From assembly GCA_039105265.1 (NCBI GenBank), contig JAPFFF010000005.1:2961501-3025500 (forward strand): DNA of 64,000 nt. The letters run 5' to 3'. The position numbers were made by a program, and so were the translations under genes. Positions within the stretch are counted from its first letter, which is position 1. Each line of letters begins with the position of its first letter. A model generated the notes under the pieces. The model was not told the origin of the DNA. It made no database searches and saw only the letters and a program-made list of their open reading frames with translations. This document shows positions 11,101 through 20,000 of the stretch, piece after piece. Source of the DNA: Tritrichomonas musculus. Its lineage: Eukaryota; Parabasalia; Tritrichomonadida; Tritrichomonadidae.

Positions 11101-12383
11101 ACATTTACTGTGCCAATATACATCATGTCCAGCATGATTAACATCAATTCTTCAAAAAAATCAGAAGGAAATTTAACTTGAAATTCAATTGCACTGAAAA
11201 AGTTTAATGCATCAAATAAATCATCTGAACTGAAATAATCATTTTCATATAGAAATTCAGTTTGCTCTGCATCAATAATTATGCTTGCTTTATTTGGATC
11301 TTGACCATTTAAAGCCTCATTAAAAATTTTATCCAAATCTTCAGGCAGATTTAAAAAATTTTGATTTCCAACAAGCATATTAATATTCATATCATTAACA
11401 TCAACAATTGATAAATTTTGAACAACAACCTTTTGAAAGACATCATTATTTAAACCTTTAGAATTTTCAATATAACGAACATATTCGTAAAATTCTTTTT
11501 CATTTGCATTCAAAGAAGAAACGAATTCTTTGTTATTTTTTAATTCGTCAACAATTTGAGAAAAAGTTGGTCTATCATCCGGATCTTTTTCCCAACATTT
11601 TGTTATAAGATTACGATAACAAATTGGAACATTTTCATTGATTTCTGGCCGTTCATTTTTAACAGCAACTTTGTAACAAATAACAAAATGATCCAAGCCT
11701 TTTTCGTACAAATTTTCAAGGGTTAAAATTTCATAAACAATCATAGCAAAAGAATAAACATCACTTTCTTTCACATATTTACAATCCCACCCTTCTGGCG
11801 GAATATATGGTGCTGTTCCAATTGTATCTTTTTCTGAATATGAAGAAAAACTTTTTGAATTTTCATGAATTATTTTTGAAAGGCCAAAATCTGCAATTTT
11901 TGGGAATAAATAATCATCTTCGAGAATGTTTTCTGGTTTAAGATCTCTATGTAAAATGTTTCGCGAATTTAAAAATGACATCCCTAATGCAATGCCATAT
12001 ATATTAATTAGCTTTCGTGTGTTATTCCAACATGGCGGATGTTTTGAGCATTTTTCAAGTTTAAGAATGTTCCTTAATGTACCATTTCCTACATATTCGG
12101 TGATAATTGTGGGTTTCGGCAATCGATCAAAATTAATGGGACTATACCCAATATATTTGACAATGGTTGGATGAACTACTTTGCTAATGGCTTTGATTTC
12201 ACGTAGTAGTTGAGCGGCTTTTTTTCGATCTTGATTGATCGAGAAATTTAATATTTTGGAACAAAGTATTTCTCCTGTTTCTTTGTTTGAGATTTTATAA
12301 GCTTTCGAAAAGGCCCCTTCTCCAATTTCTTCTAATCTTTCAAAATTACTAAGATTAAAAGGATTGATCTGGTTTAACATCAT
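8199..12383 (-). CDS. TKL-type protein kinase fused to a long BspA LRR array
   Basis: The protein has 1394 residues from the first ATG. Kinase domain about 14-290: glycine loop GEGAFS (21-26), ATP-binding lysine K43, HRDLKPEN (145-152), DFG (165-167), GTAPYIPPE, SDVYSFAMIVYEIL, and the TKL-like end CWEKDPDDRPTFSQI. All catalytic residues are present. A linker of about 140 residues follows. From about residue 435 to the end there are more than thirty 23-residue BspA/LRR_5 units (CSSLxxIxIPSSVTxIxxxAFxG). There is no signal peptide or membrane segment, so the LRR domain probably acts inside the cell as a binding or scaffold module. This differs from plant and animal LRR receptor kinases, in which a membrane span separates LRRs from kinase. 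Units here are far more diverged than in the 3728 gene. Upstream are inverted AACGG/CCGTT motifs. Confidence 0.92.
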   Translation of the reverse strand: MMLNQINPFNLSNFERLEEIGEGAFSKAYKISNKETGEILCSKILNFSINQDRKKAAQLLREIKAISKVVHPTIVKYIGYSPINFDRLPKPTIITEYVGNGTLRNILKLEKCSKHPPCWNNTRKLINIYGIALGMSFLNSRNILHRDLKPENILEDDYLFPKIADFGLSKIIHENSKSFSSYSEKDTIGTAPYIPPEGWDCKYVKESDVYSFAMIVYEILTLENLYEKGLDHFVICYKVAVKNERPEINENVPICYRNLITKCWEKDPDDRPTFSQIVDELKNNKEFVSSLNANEKEFYEYVRYIENSKGLNNDVFQKVVVQNLSIVDVNDMNINMLVGNQNFLNLPEDLDKIFNEALNGQDPNKASIIIDAEQTEFLYENDYFSSDDLFDALNFFSAIEFQVKFPSDFFEELMLIMLDMMYIGTVNVIVIISDVDEITKLPEIEYPPISIKIQPSVKKICSYAFCGCSSYLKKVFIPSSVTEIESHSFENCSLLEKIKIPSSIKTIEPFTFNGCSSLKKVNFKSPSSLISIGESAFSKCTQLEEINIPNSVTTILSNAFNGCKNLRNLNFISPSSSSLSLIGESAFSECVSLVQISFMKCNSLFTIGKSAFSECSNLKKVSIPSSVTSIQSSAFRGSHLLEFDIPPSISSVEEFTFKSCSFLTEVSIPSSVSRIEPYAFESCSLMKKITIPSSVTFIGESAFNGCSLLKEINIPSSVTFIGSFAFIGCSSLTSNDIPSSVTFIGESAFCQCTSIKSITIPSSITAIEKSVFESCTSLTNVVFPSSLKSIGKSAFECCTDLKELSIPSSVKSIGVNSFSKCLALKEIEIPSSITKIEKYSFMGCSSLSKVTIPSSITIIEEGAFSECSSLDEINIPSSITEIGSNAFKECSSLVSIEIPSSISRINNGTFNGCTSLIDIIIPSSVTSIGSNAFKECSELSEISIPSSVSIIESSAFSDCSSLSYIEIPSSITVIENNLFFRCTSLAEITIPPSVTVLKNGSFSFCSSLKNINIPSSVTIIGYGAFNCCSSLTQIEIPSSVEVIENSAFNGCSSLTRISIPPTVTSIGKSVFNGCNKLMEINIPPSITVIDNDTFSKCSSLDQITIPSNVKAIEKASFHRCTSLEHIAIPLSVNWIGESAFNGCSALKEITIPSSVTLIESNTFAGCSSLRIITIPSSVTIIKKAAFCECSSLSKVIFELPSSLTIIESDSFSGCSSLTQIFIPPSVTSIGDSAFSDCLKLSKVSIPSITVIKRSTFSRCFSLKNVIIPPSVNKIECNAFYRCKKLDQLIIPSSVNFIGSHSFEGCFSLTKIQIHSCAFSIDECAFKDCKSLTTISFVSNPPLSNNIENENASSVSLIGQNSFSGCSKLKEVILPQFIANISENAFPLETKILRK

Positions 12384-12450
12384 ATTTTTGGACAAAAAAA
12401 ATTGTGTTTAAATTTGGCCGTTCTTTTTTTTTTTAAATTGGAAAATTGAA

Positions 12451-12484
12451 AGGTAAACGGAGGCCGTTTATTTTGTCCGTTAAA
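12451..12484. promoter_or_regulatory. Inverted AACGG/CCGTT motifs upstream of the kinase-LRR gene
   Basis: AAACGG-AGG-CCGTTT forms a 15-bp palindrome at 12455-12469. A further CCGTT follows at 12477, and another GGCCGTT lies near 12415. The site is about 70-100 bp before the start codon at 12383. Myb-family factors bind AACG-type sites in trichomonad promoters, so this is a plausible binding site. The role is inferred. Confidence 0.45.
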
Positions 12485-12771
12485 AAAAATAAAAAAACAT
12501 CAATAACAATTGTTCTTTTGGACCAGTTATAAAAAAATCACATTGATGAGAGATATTTTGATATTTCAAAATAATATAAATAACTTACGGAGTAGAAATT
12601 TATCTTTTTTTTGTACTTTTGATTATCAAGGATATTAATCATGAACAAAATGTTTCGATTATTACTTCACTTCTAATGATTTATATTGTATGTCAGTATA
12701 TAATATTGGCTATATAGACAAAAAATAAAATAATCGTAACATTTCCCAAAAAACAGTAACACTCCATTCCA

Positions 12772-12954
12772 TTGTTAGCACAAGAAATAATTCAGATTCC
12801 TAGTTCAGAGGCTCCTGTTGAGAGGGTCTTTTCTGCACTTTCAAATGTAACTAACACCGAAATGTGCCATGTTGGTCCTGAAACTTTAAAAGCACGTTTA
12901 GTAGTCAAATTTGACTCAATTCTTGAATGTGTTACTTGTTGCTATATATCTTAG
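12772..12954 (+). mobile_element. hAT transposase fragment (C-terminal dimerisation region)
   Basis: The frame reads EIIQIPSSEAPVERVFSALSN, then a stretch containing HVGPETLKARLVVKF. This is the hAT-family C-terminal signature (LxIPxSSAPVERVFS). Only about 60 residues remain. There is no ATG (the frame opens from TTG), no catalytic core and no recognisable terminal repeat nearby, so it is a dead transposon fragment. It shows that an autonomous hAT lineage once existed in this genome, relevant to the nested hAT-like element at 54604. Confidence 0.72.
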
Positions 12955-13209
12955 TATGTGTTCTATCACTGCTAAATGCTTGTTTTTGAGAAGTATTGAA
13001 TTATTTATTTGAACCTCTCTAAAGCATATATGATTTCTTGCTCCATTTTTAGATAAAAATAGTCTTCCACAAGTCAAGCAAAAATAAGATTTTGCAAAAT
13101 GACTTCTATTGTCAATTGAATATGAAAATTCTTCGAAAAATGTACCATAATTGTTTCGAAAAAAATGTTGAGAATTGTTTTTTGGTGGAAAAATTTGTTG
13201 TTTTTCCAT
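12916..13209 (-). CDS. Small zinc-knuckle-like protein, hypothetical
   Basis: A 97-residue frame starts at ATG 13209. It contains CLTCGRLFLSKNGARNHIC, a CxxC...HxC arrangement like a degenerate C2H2 or BED-type finger. The last codons overlap the hAT fragment on the opposite strand. AACGG-type motifs stand about 110-130 bp upstream at 13319-13341, as before other genes here, which slightly supports a real transcription unit. It could equally be a remnant of a transposase N-terminus, since BED fingers accompany hAT enzymes, or a chance frame. Confidence 0.35.
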   Translation of the reverse strand: MEKQQIFPPKNNSQHFFRNNYGTFFEEFSYSIDNRSHFAKSYFCLTCGRLFLSKNGARNHICFREVQINNSILLKNKHLAVIEHILRYIATSNTFKN

Positions 13210-14088
13210 TATTTGCTTGTTTTTTATATTTAGACAAATATACTATCAAAATAATTGATAAAACACATTGAAAAAACAATACTTAAAAAGTTTTGGTTCT
13301 GAATTTTTTTGATTACTAACCGCCGTCATTCCGTTTACTTTTTTTTGAAAGCTTAATTGTCTCTATTAAAGTTATTTTTATCTTATTGTTTTTATTATTT
13401 TAAATCATAGATTATTTCAAAATTAGTTAGCAAATAAAATATATAATATTTATTATTAAAAATATGCCAAAATATTTGATTAATATTTATAATAAATATA
13501 AAATAAATAATTAATTTTGATAAAACTTATTATAATTTAAAAATAAATTAAAAAATCATTTTTTTCTTGGAGATAATTATATTTTTAAATCATTTTAAAT
13601 AACCATTTATTCATAGAAATTATTTGATAAATCACATAGAATCAGTCAGCCTAATTTATTTTAAATTTCATTAACCTCATACAAAAATTTCAATCAAAAG
13701 AAAAAAATAAAATCAAGTTTTTCATATATAAAAATCACAACTATGATATTTATTAATTTTATTTTACTTAATATGCATATATAAAATATATAAAATATAA
13801 ATTATTTTATAATAAAATATATTATATTGAGATATATTATAAATATTATATAATTAAAATTTGTGTATTGATGTCTTAAATTGAATTCGAGGTTTTGAAT
13901 AAATTGAATATATTTAAATATAAAAATATTTTTATCTTTAGTAAAAATAAAAAATATACAAATAATAATAAAATAGATATACGATAAAAATATTATATTA
14001 TATTATTTAAAATATAATTTTGATCCAAAAGCTATGAGTTGCAATATGCTGAATTATTGAAAATTTTACATAATTTTTTCAATTTAAA
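13210..14088. other. AT-rich intergenic region with CCG/CCGTT motifs
   Basis: The interval is almost pure A/T apart from TAACCGCCGTCATTCCGTTT at about 13318-13339. That segment is nearly repeated at 57174-57205 (TAACCGCCG, then TCATTCCGTTTA), so the paired motif is probably a regulatory element. Short AT palindromes such as AATATTTATAATAAATAT occur near 13480. No coding frame is supported. Confidence 0.4.
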
Positions 14089-16158
14089 ATGAGTGAAAAT
14101 AATCCATCTAAAGCACCATGTCAAAAAATCACTCAAGGTTTCATTGAATATTCAATCAATGAAGAAGAAAAGACGGCCAGCATTACCGAATGCAGATACA
14201 ATGTAACAGAATTACATATTCCGCGCTCGATCAAGTATAAATCGAACGAATACATTGTTACGAGCATCTCAAATTACGCATTTGCACATTCCGAAGTAAA
14301 AACAATTTTATTCGCCCCAAATTCTAAACTCCGAACAATCGGAAAAGAAGCATTCACAGTTTCACTTGTTACAAGAATCCTGATTCCGGCAAGTACAGTT
14401 GAACTGGACGAAAGATGTTTCATCGGTGCCTTATGCTTGACCCACGTCGAAGTTGATCCAGGAAATGCGCGGTATTTGAGCGTTGGCTGGAAATACGTCA
14501 TTGGCAAGTCAGATATCGCAAAGGAAGACTATGACACACTCGTCTTTTGGGATCGGGACTTAACTGAAGCGAATATTCCATCAACGATCAAAATCATCGG
14601 TACAAGCGCATTCGAATATTCAGAACTTACAAGCATCCTGATTCCAGCGCACGTCACACAAATTCGTGAAAATGCTTTTGCTAGTTGCAGACAACTTTCC
14701 CGAGTTGAATTCGAACCAAATTCTGAACTTCAAACAATCGAAAAGAAAGCGTTCGCAGCATCAGATATTACAGAGATCCTGATTCCAGCGCACGTCACAC
14801 AAATTCGTGAAAATGCTTTTTCTGATTGCGAACAACTTTCCCGAGTTGAATTCGAACCAAATTCTGAACTTCAAACAATTGAAGGCTATACGTTCTCAGA
14901 TTCAGGTCTTACGGACATCCTGATTCCAGCGCACGTCACAAAAATTTGTAACCGTGCTTTCTATGGATGCCGCAAGCTTTCAGGAGTTGAGTTCGAGCCA
15001 AATTCTGAACTCCGAACAATTGAACAAGAAGCATTCAAAAAATCAAGTCTTGAAAGAATCCAGATTCCGGCAAGCGCAGTTGAACTGGAAGAAGGAAGTT
15101 TAGCGCTTGCAAAAAACTTGAAACACGTCGAAGTTGATCCAGGAAATGCGCAGTATTCGAGCGTTGGCGGGAAATACATCATTAGTAAGTCAGACATCGC
15201 GTGTGAAGACTATGACACACTGTTCTTTTGGACACGGGATTCAATTGAAGCGAATATTCCATCAACGATCAAAATCATCGGTGCAGGCGCATTCGCATAT
15301 TCAAAACTTACAAGCATCCTGATTCCAGCACACGTCACACAAATTTGTGAATGTGCTTTTTATAAATGCCGCCAACTTTCCCGAGTTGAGTTCGAACCAA
15401 ATTCTGAACTTCGAACAATCGGATACTCTGCATTCTCAATTACAAATGTTACAAGAATCAAGATTCCGGCAAGCACAGTTGAACTGGAAGGATGTTTCAC
15501 CAATGCCAGCAACCTGACCGACATCGAAGTTGATCCAGGAAATGCGCGATATTCGAGCGTTGGCGGGAAATGCATCATTTGTAAGTCAGACATCGCGTGT
15601 GAAGTCTATGACACACTGGTCTTTTGTGCACCGAACTCAATTGAAGTGAATATTCCATCAACGATCAAAATCATCGGTGCAAGCGCATTCGAATATTCAA
15701 AACTTACAAGCATCCTGATTCCAGCAAACGTCACACTAATTTGTGAATGTGCTTTTGCTAATTGCGGACAACTTTCCCGAGTTGAATTCGAACCAAATTC
15801 TGAACTTCAAAAAATCGAAGGGGAAGCGTTCTCACATTCAAATATTAAAAGGATCCTGATTCCAGCGCGTGTCACACAAATTTGTAAAAGTGCTTTTTCT
15901 AATTGCAAACAACTTTCCCGAGTTGAATTCGAACCAAATTCTGAACTTCAAAAAATCGAAGGGGAAGCGTTCTCTTATACAAAACTTACAAGCATCCTGA
16001 TTCCAGCGCATGTCACAAAAATCGGTAAACTAGCTTTTTACTGTTGTGAGCTTCAGATAGTTGAATTAGAAGATAATTCAGCAATTGTGCCAATTGTTAA
16101 TGGCAATTTCTATAACTACGAGTTTCTCACGTATCAAGCGCGAAAGACACATCTTTAA
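14089..16158 (+). CDS. BspA-type LRR protein, subtype with KSD...DTLVF modules
   Basis: The protein has 689 residues, from ATG directly after TTTTTTCAATTTAAA. LRR units run almost throughout, consensus ILIPAHVTQIxExAFxxCxQLSRVEFEPNSELxTIxxxAF. They are broken three times by an insert module near VEVDPGNARY...GKSDIA...YDTLVF. The same module type, in diverged form, punctuates the protein at 17082, so the two form a subtype distinct from the IPSSVTSIG proteins at 3728 and 8199. Base composition is visibly more GC-rich than the neighbours (many CGC, GCG, CACGTC words). Repeated DNA blocks within the gene suggest recent internal homogenisation. No signal peptide or membrane span is seen. The role is unknown; a cytoplasmic binding scaffold is possible. 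Confidence 0.9.
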   Translation: MSENNPSKAPCQKITQGFIEYSINEEEKTASITECRYNVTELHIPRSIKYKSNEYIVTSISNYAFAHSEVKTILFAPNSKLRTIGKEAFTVSLVTRILIPASTVELDERCFIGALCLTHVEVDPGNARYLSVGWKYVIGKSDIAKEDYDTLVFWDRDLTEANIPSTIKIIGTSAFEYSELTSILIPAHVTQIRENAFASCRQLSRVEFEPNSELQTIEKKAFAASDITEILIPAHVTQIRENAFSDCEQLSRVEFEPNSELQTIEGYTFSDSGLTDILIPAHVTKICNRAFYGCRKLSGVEFEPNSELRTIEQEAFKKSSLERIQIPASAVELEEGSLALAKNLKHVEVDPGNAQYSSVGGKYIISKSDIACEDYDTLFFWTRDSIEANIPSTIKIIGAGAFAYSKLTSILIPAHVTQICECAFYKCRQLSRVEFEPNSELRTIGYSAFSITNVTRIKIPASTVELEGCFTNASNLTDIEVDPGNARYSSVGGKCIICKSDIACEVYDTLVFCAPNSIEVNIPSTIKIIGASAFEYSKLTSILIPANVTLICECAFANCGQLSRVEFEPNSELQKIEGEAFSHSNIKRILIPARVTQICKSAFSNCKQLSRVEFEPNSELQKIEGEAFSYTKLTSILIPAHVTKIGKLAFYCCELQIVELEDNSAIVPIVNGNFYNYEFLTYQARKTHL

Positions 16159-16345
16159 CATTTTTTCATGAAAACAATGATACTTAATAAAAAATATTCT
16201 TTTTTTAAATAAAAAACTCTTATAAATTAGACACTTTCGGTAATATTATCTTTGAATTTTTTCATTTAATTTCTTTTTAATAATGCATGAAAATTGGCTC
16301 ACAGACACCGCAAGCAAACTTTTACGCTATTTCAAAATGTCATAT

Positions 16346-16382
<37 letters not shown>

Positions 16383-17081
16383 GAGTATGGCGAATAAATT
16401 TTTATATATGAAAAGAGATATAAAATATCTTTTTCAAAATTGAAATATTGATTTATAAAGAAATTAACACATTAATGTTCTATAGGACAAATAAAGCATT
16501 AAACGAATAATATTTATTTCATCAGCTTATTTCTTTTTCAGAGAGTTAAAATGAGAGATAATATTGTAAAAGATTTCTTAGCATTATTAATGTATTTGTT
16601 TTCCTTTTATAATTAGACTTATTTCTTGATAACAAACATTTAACTAAATTAAAAATATACTTTCATAGTAAAATTTAATGAAATTAAATGAAATCAAGTG
16701 ACTATGTAAGTATAAATATTAATTATGAAACAGAAGACGGGATGATCTTAGATGGCTGATACAACTATTGTGGGTAAATCTTGCTCGACAAATTTTGTGA
16801 ATCTGTTTATTTTCCAGTTGAAGCATCATTTGTAGGTGATTCTTCTTTCTGGATTGCATGGCATTGTATATCAGCAGTTTTAAATGTGATAAAATTCGAG
16901 TAAACATTCCAAACAAGAGAATTGAATGAAATTGCGACATTAAAATCACAACAATAAACAATACAAGATTAGATTCACATTCAAGATGATAGAACATTGA
17001 CAAAAGGTATCTGAAAGCTTGAATACATGCTGTAAAATGTTTGATATAAATATAAAAATTAATCTAAAATAGTCCAACTAA
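16159..17081. other. Intergenic region with a 34-base poly-T tract
   Basis: A run of T from 16348 to 16381 is the longest homopolymer in the window. The rest is AT-rich. On the minus strand around 16800-16960 a short frame without a start reads protein-like (SFNSLVWNVYSNFITFKTAD). It has no recognisable domain and stops on both sides, so no gene is called. Confidence 0.45.
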
Positions 17082-20000
17082 TTAATTAATAATATCAATT
17101 TCAACACCACATTGAATAAACAATATAAATTCGTCTGTTTCCCCATGTTTTGGAAAGGCAGTTGATGACACAGTTATATTTTTAGCGTTAGGAAAAGCTA
17201 TGATTGAAACACTACTTGATGAAAAACAGTATTTTCCGATATTCACATCATCACTTAATATTTCAACAGATTTTAATTTTTGGCAATAATAAAATGCTTC
17301 TTTTCCAATACTTTTTGTACTAGAAGGAATTGAAATCATCATTAAAGAAGAAGTAGAAAAAGCATAATCTTCAATTGTTTTAAGTGATGAATTTGGATGA
17401 AAAGAAATTGAAAGAAGTTGTCGACAATTCGAAAATGAACGAGAAGAAATACTTTTGATTGATGATGGAATTATAATTTCTTTCAAATCTCGTCGTGAAT
17501 AAATGAGACGATCAAAACTTTCTTCATTTTCATCCTCTGTCGTTTTCTCAAGTAAAATTTTGTTTTCATAATATATCAAATGTTTGTTTTCACTTGATAT
17601 TTTAATGTTCTTGATGTTATTCGCATTGAAAAACACATTTTCATTAACATTTTTGATATTTTTTGGAATTTCCAGATTTTCTAAAGAAGAAATAGAAAAC
17701 ACACTGCTTTCAAACAATACAAGTTTTGAATCTGATTCAAAATCAATCGATTTCAAATGGTTCATCAAACAAAAAGCAGAATTTCGAATTGTTTGGACAT
17801 TTGATGGAATTCTCAACTTTGTTATTCTTGTGTTGATAAATACAGATTGTCCAATTGATATAAGTTTTGAATTCGGATCAAAAAAGATTGATTTTAGGGA
17901 TAAACAATTTGAAAAACACGCATTTTCAAGTATTTCAACATTTAAAGGAATTGAAATAGATTCAATTGCACAATAAGAAAAAGCGTCATTTTTAATGATT
18001 TTCAATTCAGAATTTTCTTGAAATGTAACTTTTTTTAATTTCTTACATTTATTAAATGCAAAGTCAGCAATTATTTTGATGTATGATGGAATTTCAATTT
18101 CTTCAATTTCTCTATTAGAATAAACAATTTGATCATAATTTTCATTGCTTTCATCAGATTTAAATAATAACAATTGATTGTTTAAATATTTGAAATTTTT
18201 ATTGTCAGGTTGTAAAACAAAATTAACTGTATTGCTATCATTAAAATCATAAAATGATTCTGCATGAAAATTTCGAAAATTGTTTGGAATTGAAAAACTT
18301 TCAATTTTTGTATTTCGAAACGCACTTTTATCAATTTCTTCTAAATTTGAATTTGGCTGAAATTCAATTATTTCCAGATTTGAACAATAAGAAAAAGCAT
18401 CACTTTTAATCGTTGAAATACTTGATGGAAAACAAATCTTCTCAATTGAAGATTCAGAGAATGATCTTTCTGAAATAGAAGTTATTTTAGAATCAATTGG
18501 AAACATTATATTCTTCAATTTTTTACATCTATGAAACGCACACATGCCAATTTCACTGACATTTGACGGAATTGAAATGAAATCAAGGGAAGAGAAGGCA
18601 AAAGCACATTTATCAATCACTTCAAGTTCAGAATTTTCTTCAAATTGAAATGATTCCAATTTATAGCAATAAGAAAAAGCGTTTTCTTCAATTTTCTTTA
18701 TTTGTGATGGAATCGTGATCATTTGAAGTGATGAATGAAAGAACAAAAAACTTGACAAAACTCGAAGTTCACAATTATTTGGGAATTCAATTCTTTTAAT
18801 GTTTTTACATCTTGAAAATGCAAATTTTCCAATCTCTTTTGTCGGAGATGGAATTGAAATACTATAAATATGTGATTTGCTAAAAGCGCCTTCATCAATT
18901 TTTTGTAAATTTGAATCACATGGAAAATGGACTGATAAAAGATTTCTACACTTTTTGAAAGCAAATTTCCCAATAATTTTTACAGACGTTGGAATTTTTA
19001 TCTTCTTAATTGAAGTGTTAAAAAATGCATAATCATCAATAACTTTTAATTCTGAACATATATGAAATTCAATAATATTTAATTTAGAACAAAATGAAAA
19101 AGAACCGTTTCCTATCCGATCCACATGCATTGGAATGTTAATTCGATAGAGTGATGTATTAGAAAATGATTCTTTTCCTATCGAAATTAGCCTTGAATTG
19201 GGCTCAAAATGAACTATTTGAAGCATGGCACACTTTGTGAATGAAAAATCATCAATGACTTCAACATTGAATGGAATCGAAATGCTTTCAATCATTGTAT
19301 GCGAAAAAGAGTGCTTCCCTAGTGAACGAATATTTGATTTGTTTGGAAATTCAACAATTTGAAGATTTTGGCATCCATGGAAGGCAAAATCGCCGATGAA
19401 ATCGACACTTAGTGGAATTGATATTTTCTTAATCATAGCTTGCATAAACGCATAGTCTTCAATTGTTTTAAGTGATGAATTTGGATGAAAAGAAATTGAA
19501 AGAAGTTGTCGACAATTCGAAAATGAACGAGAAGAAATACTTTTGATTGATGATGGAATTATAATTTCTTTCAAATCTCGTCGTGAATAAATGAGACGAT
19601 CAAAACTTTCTTCATTTTCATCTTCTGTCGTTTTCTCAAGTAAAATTTTGTTTTCATAATATATCAAATGTTTGTTTTCGCTTGATATTTTAATGTTCTT
19701 GATGTTATTCGCATTGAAAAACACATTTTCATTAACATTTGTGACATTTTTTGAAATTTCCAGATTTTCTAACGAAGAATCAGAAAACACATTGTTTTCA
19801 ATCGATACAAGTTTTGAACCTGATTCAAAATCAATCGATTTCAATGAAATGCACGAACTGAATGCATAATCATTAATAATTTGAACGCTTGAAGGAACAG
19901 TTATGCTACTTATTGAAGTATGAGCAAATGAAAGCCGACAAATTGAATTTAATTTTGAATTCTTTTCAAACAAAACGGTTTCCAAAAGTTCACAAAAAGA

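Noticed and set aside
16719-17003. Minus-strand 94-codon frame with hydrophobic stretches
   Set aside because: Opens from TTG, no domain; another frame of the same DNA reads equally protein-like, so neither is supported.
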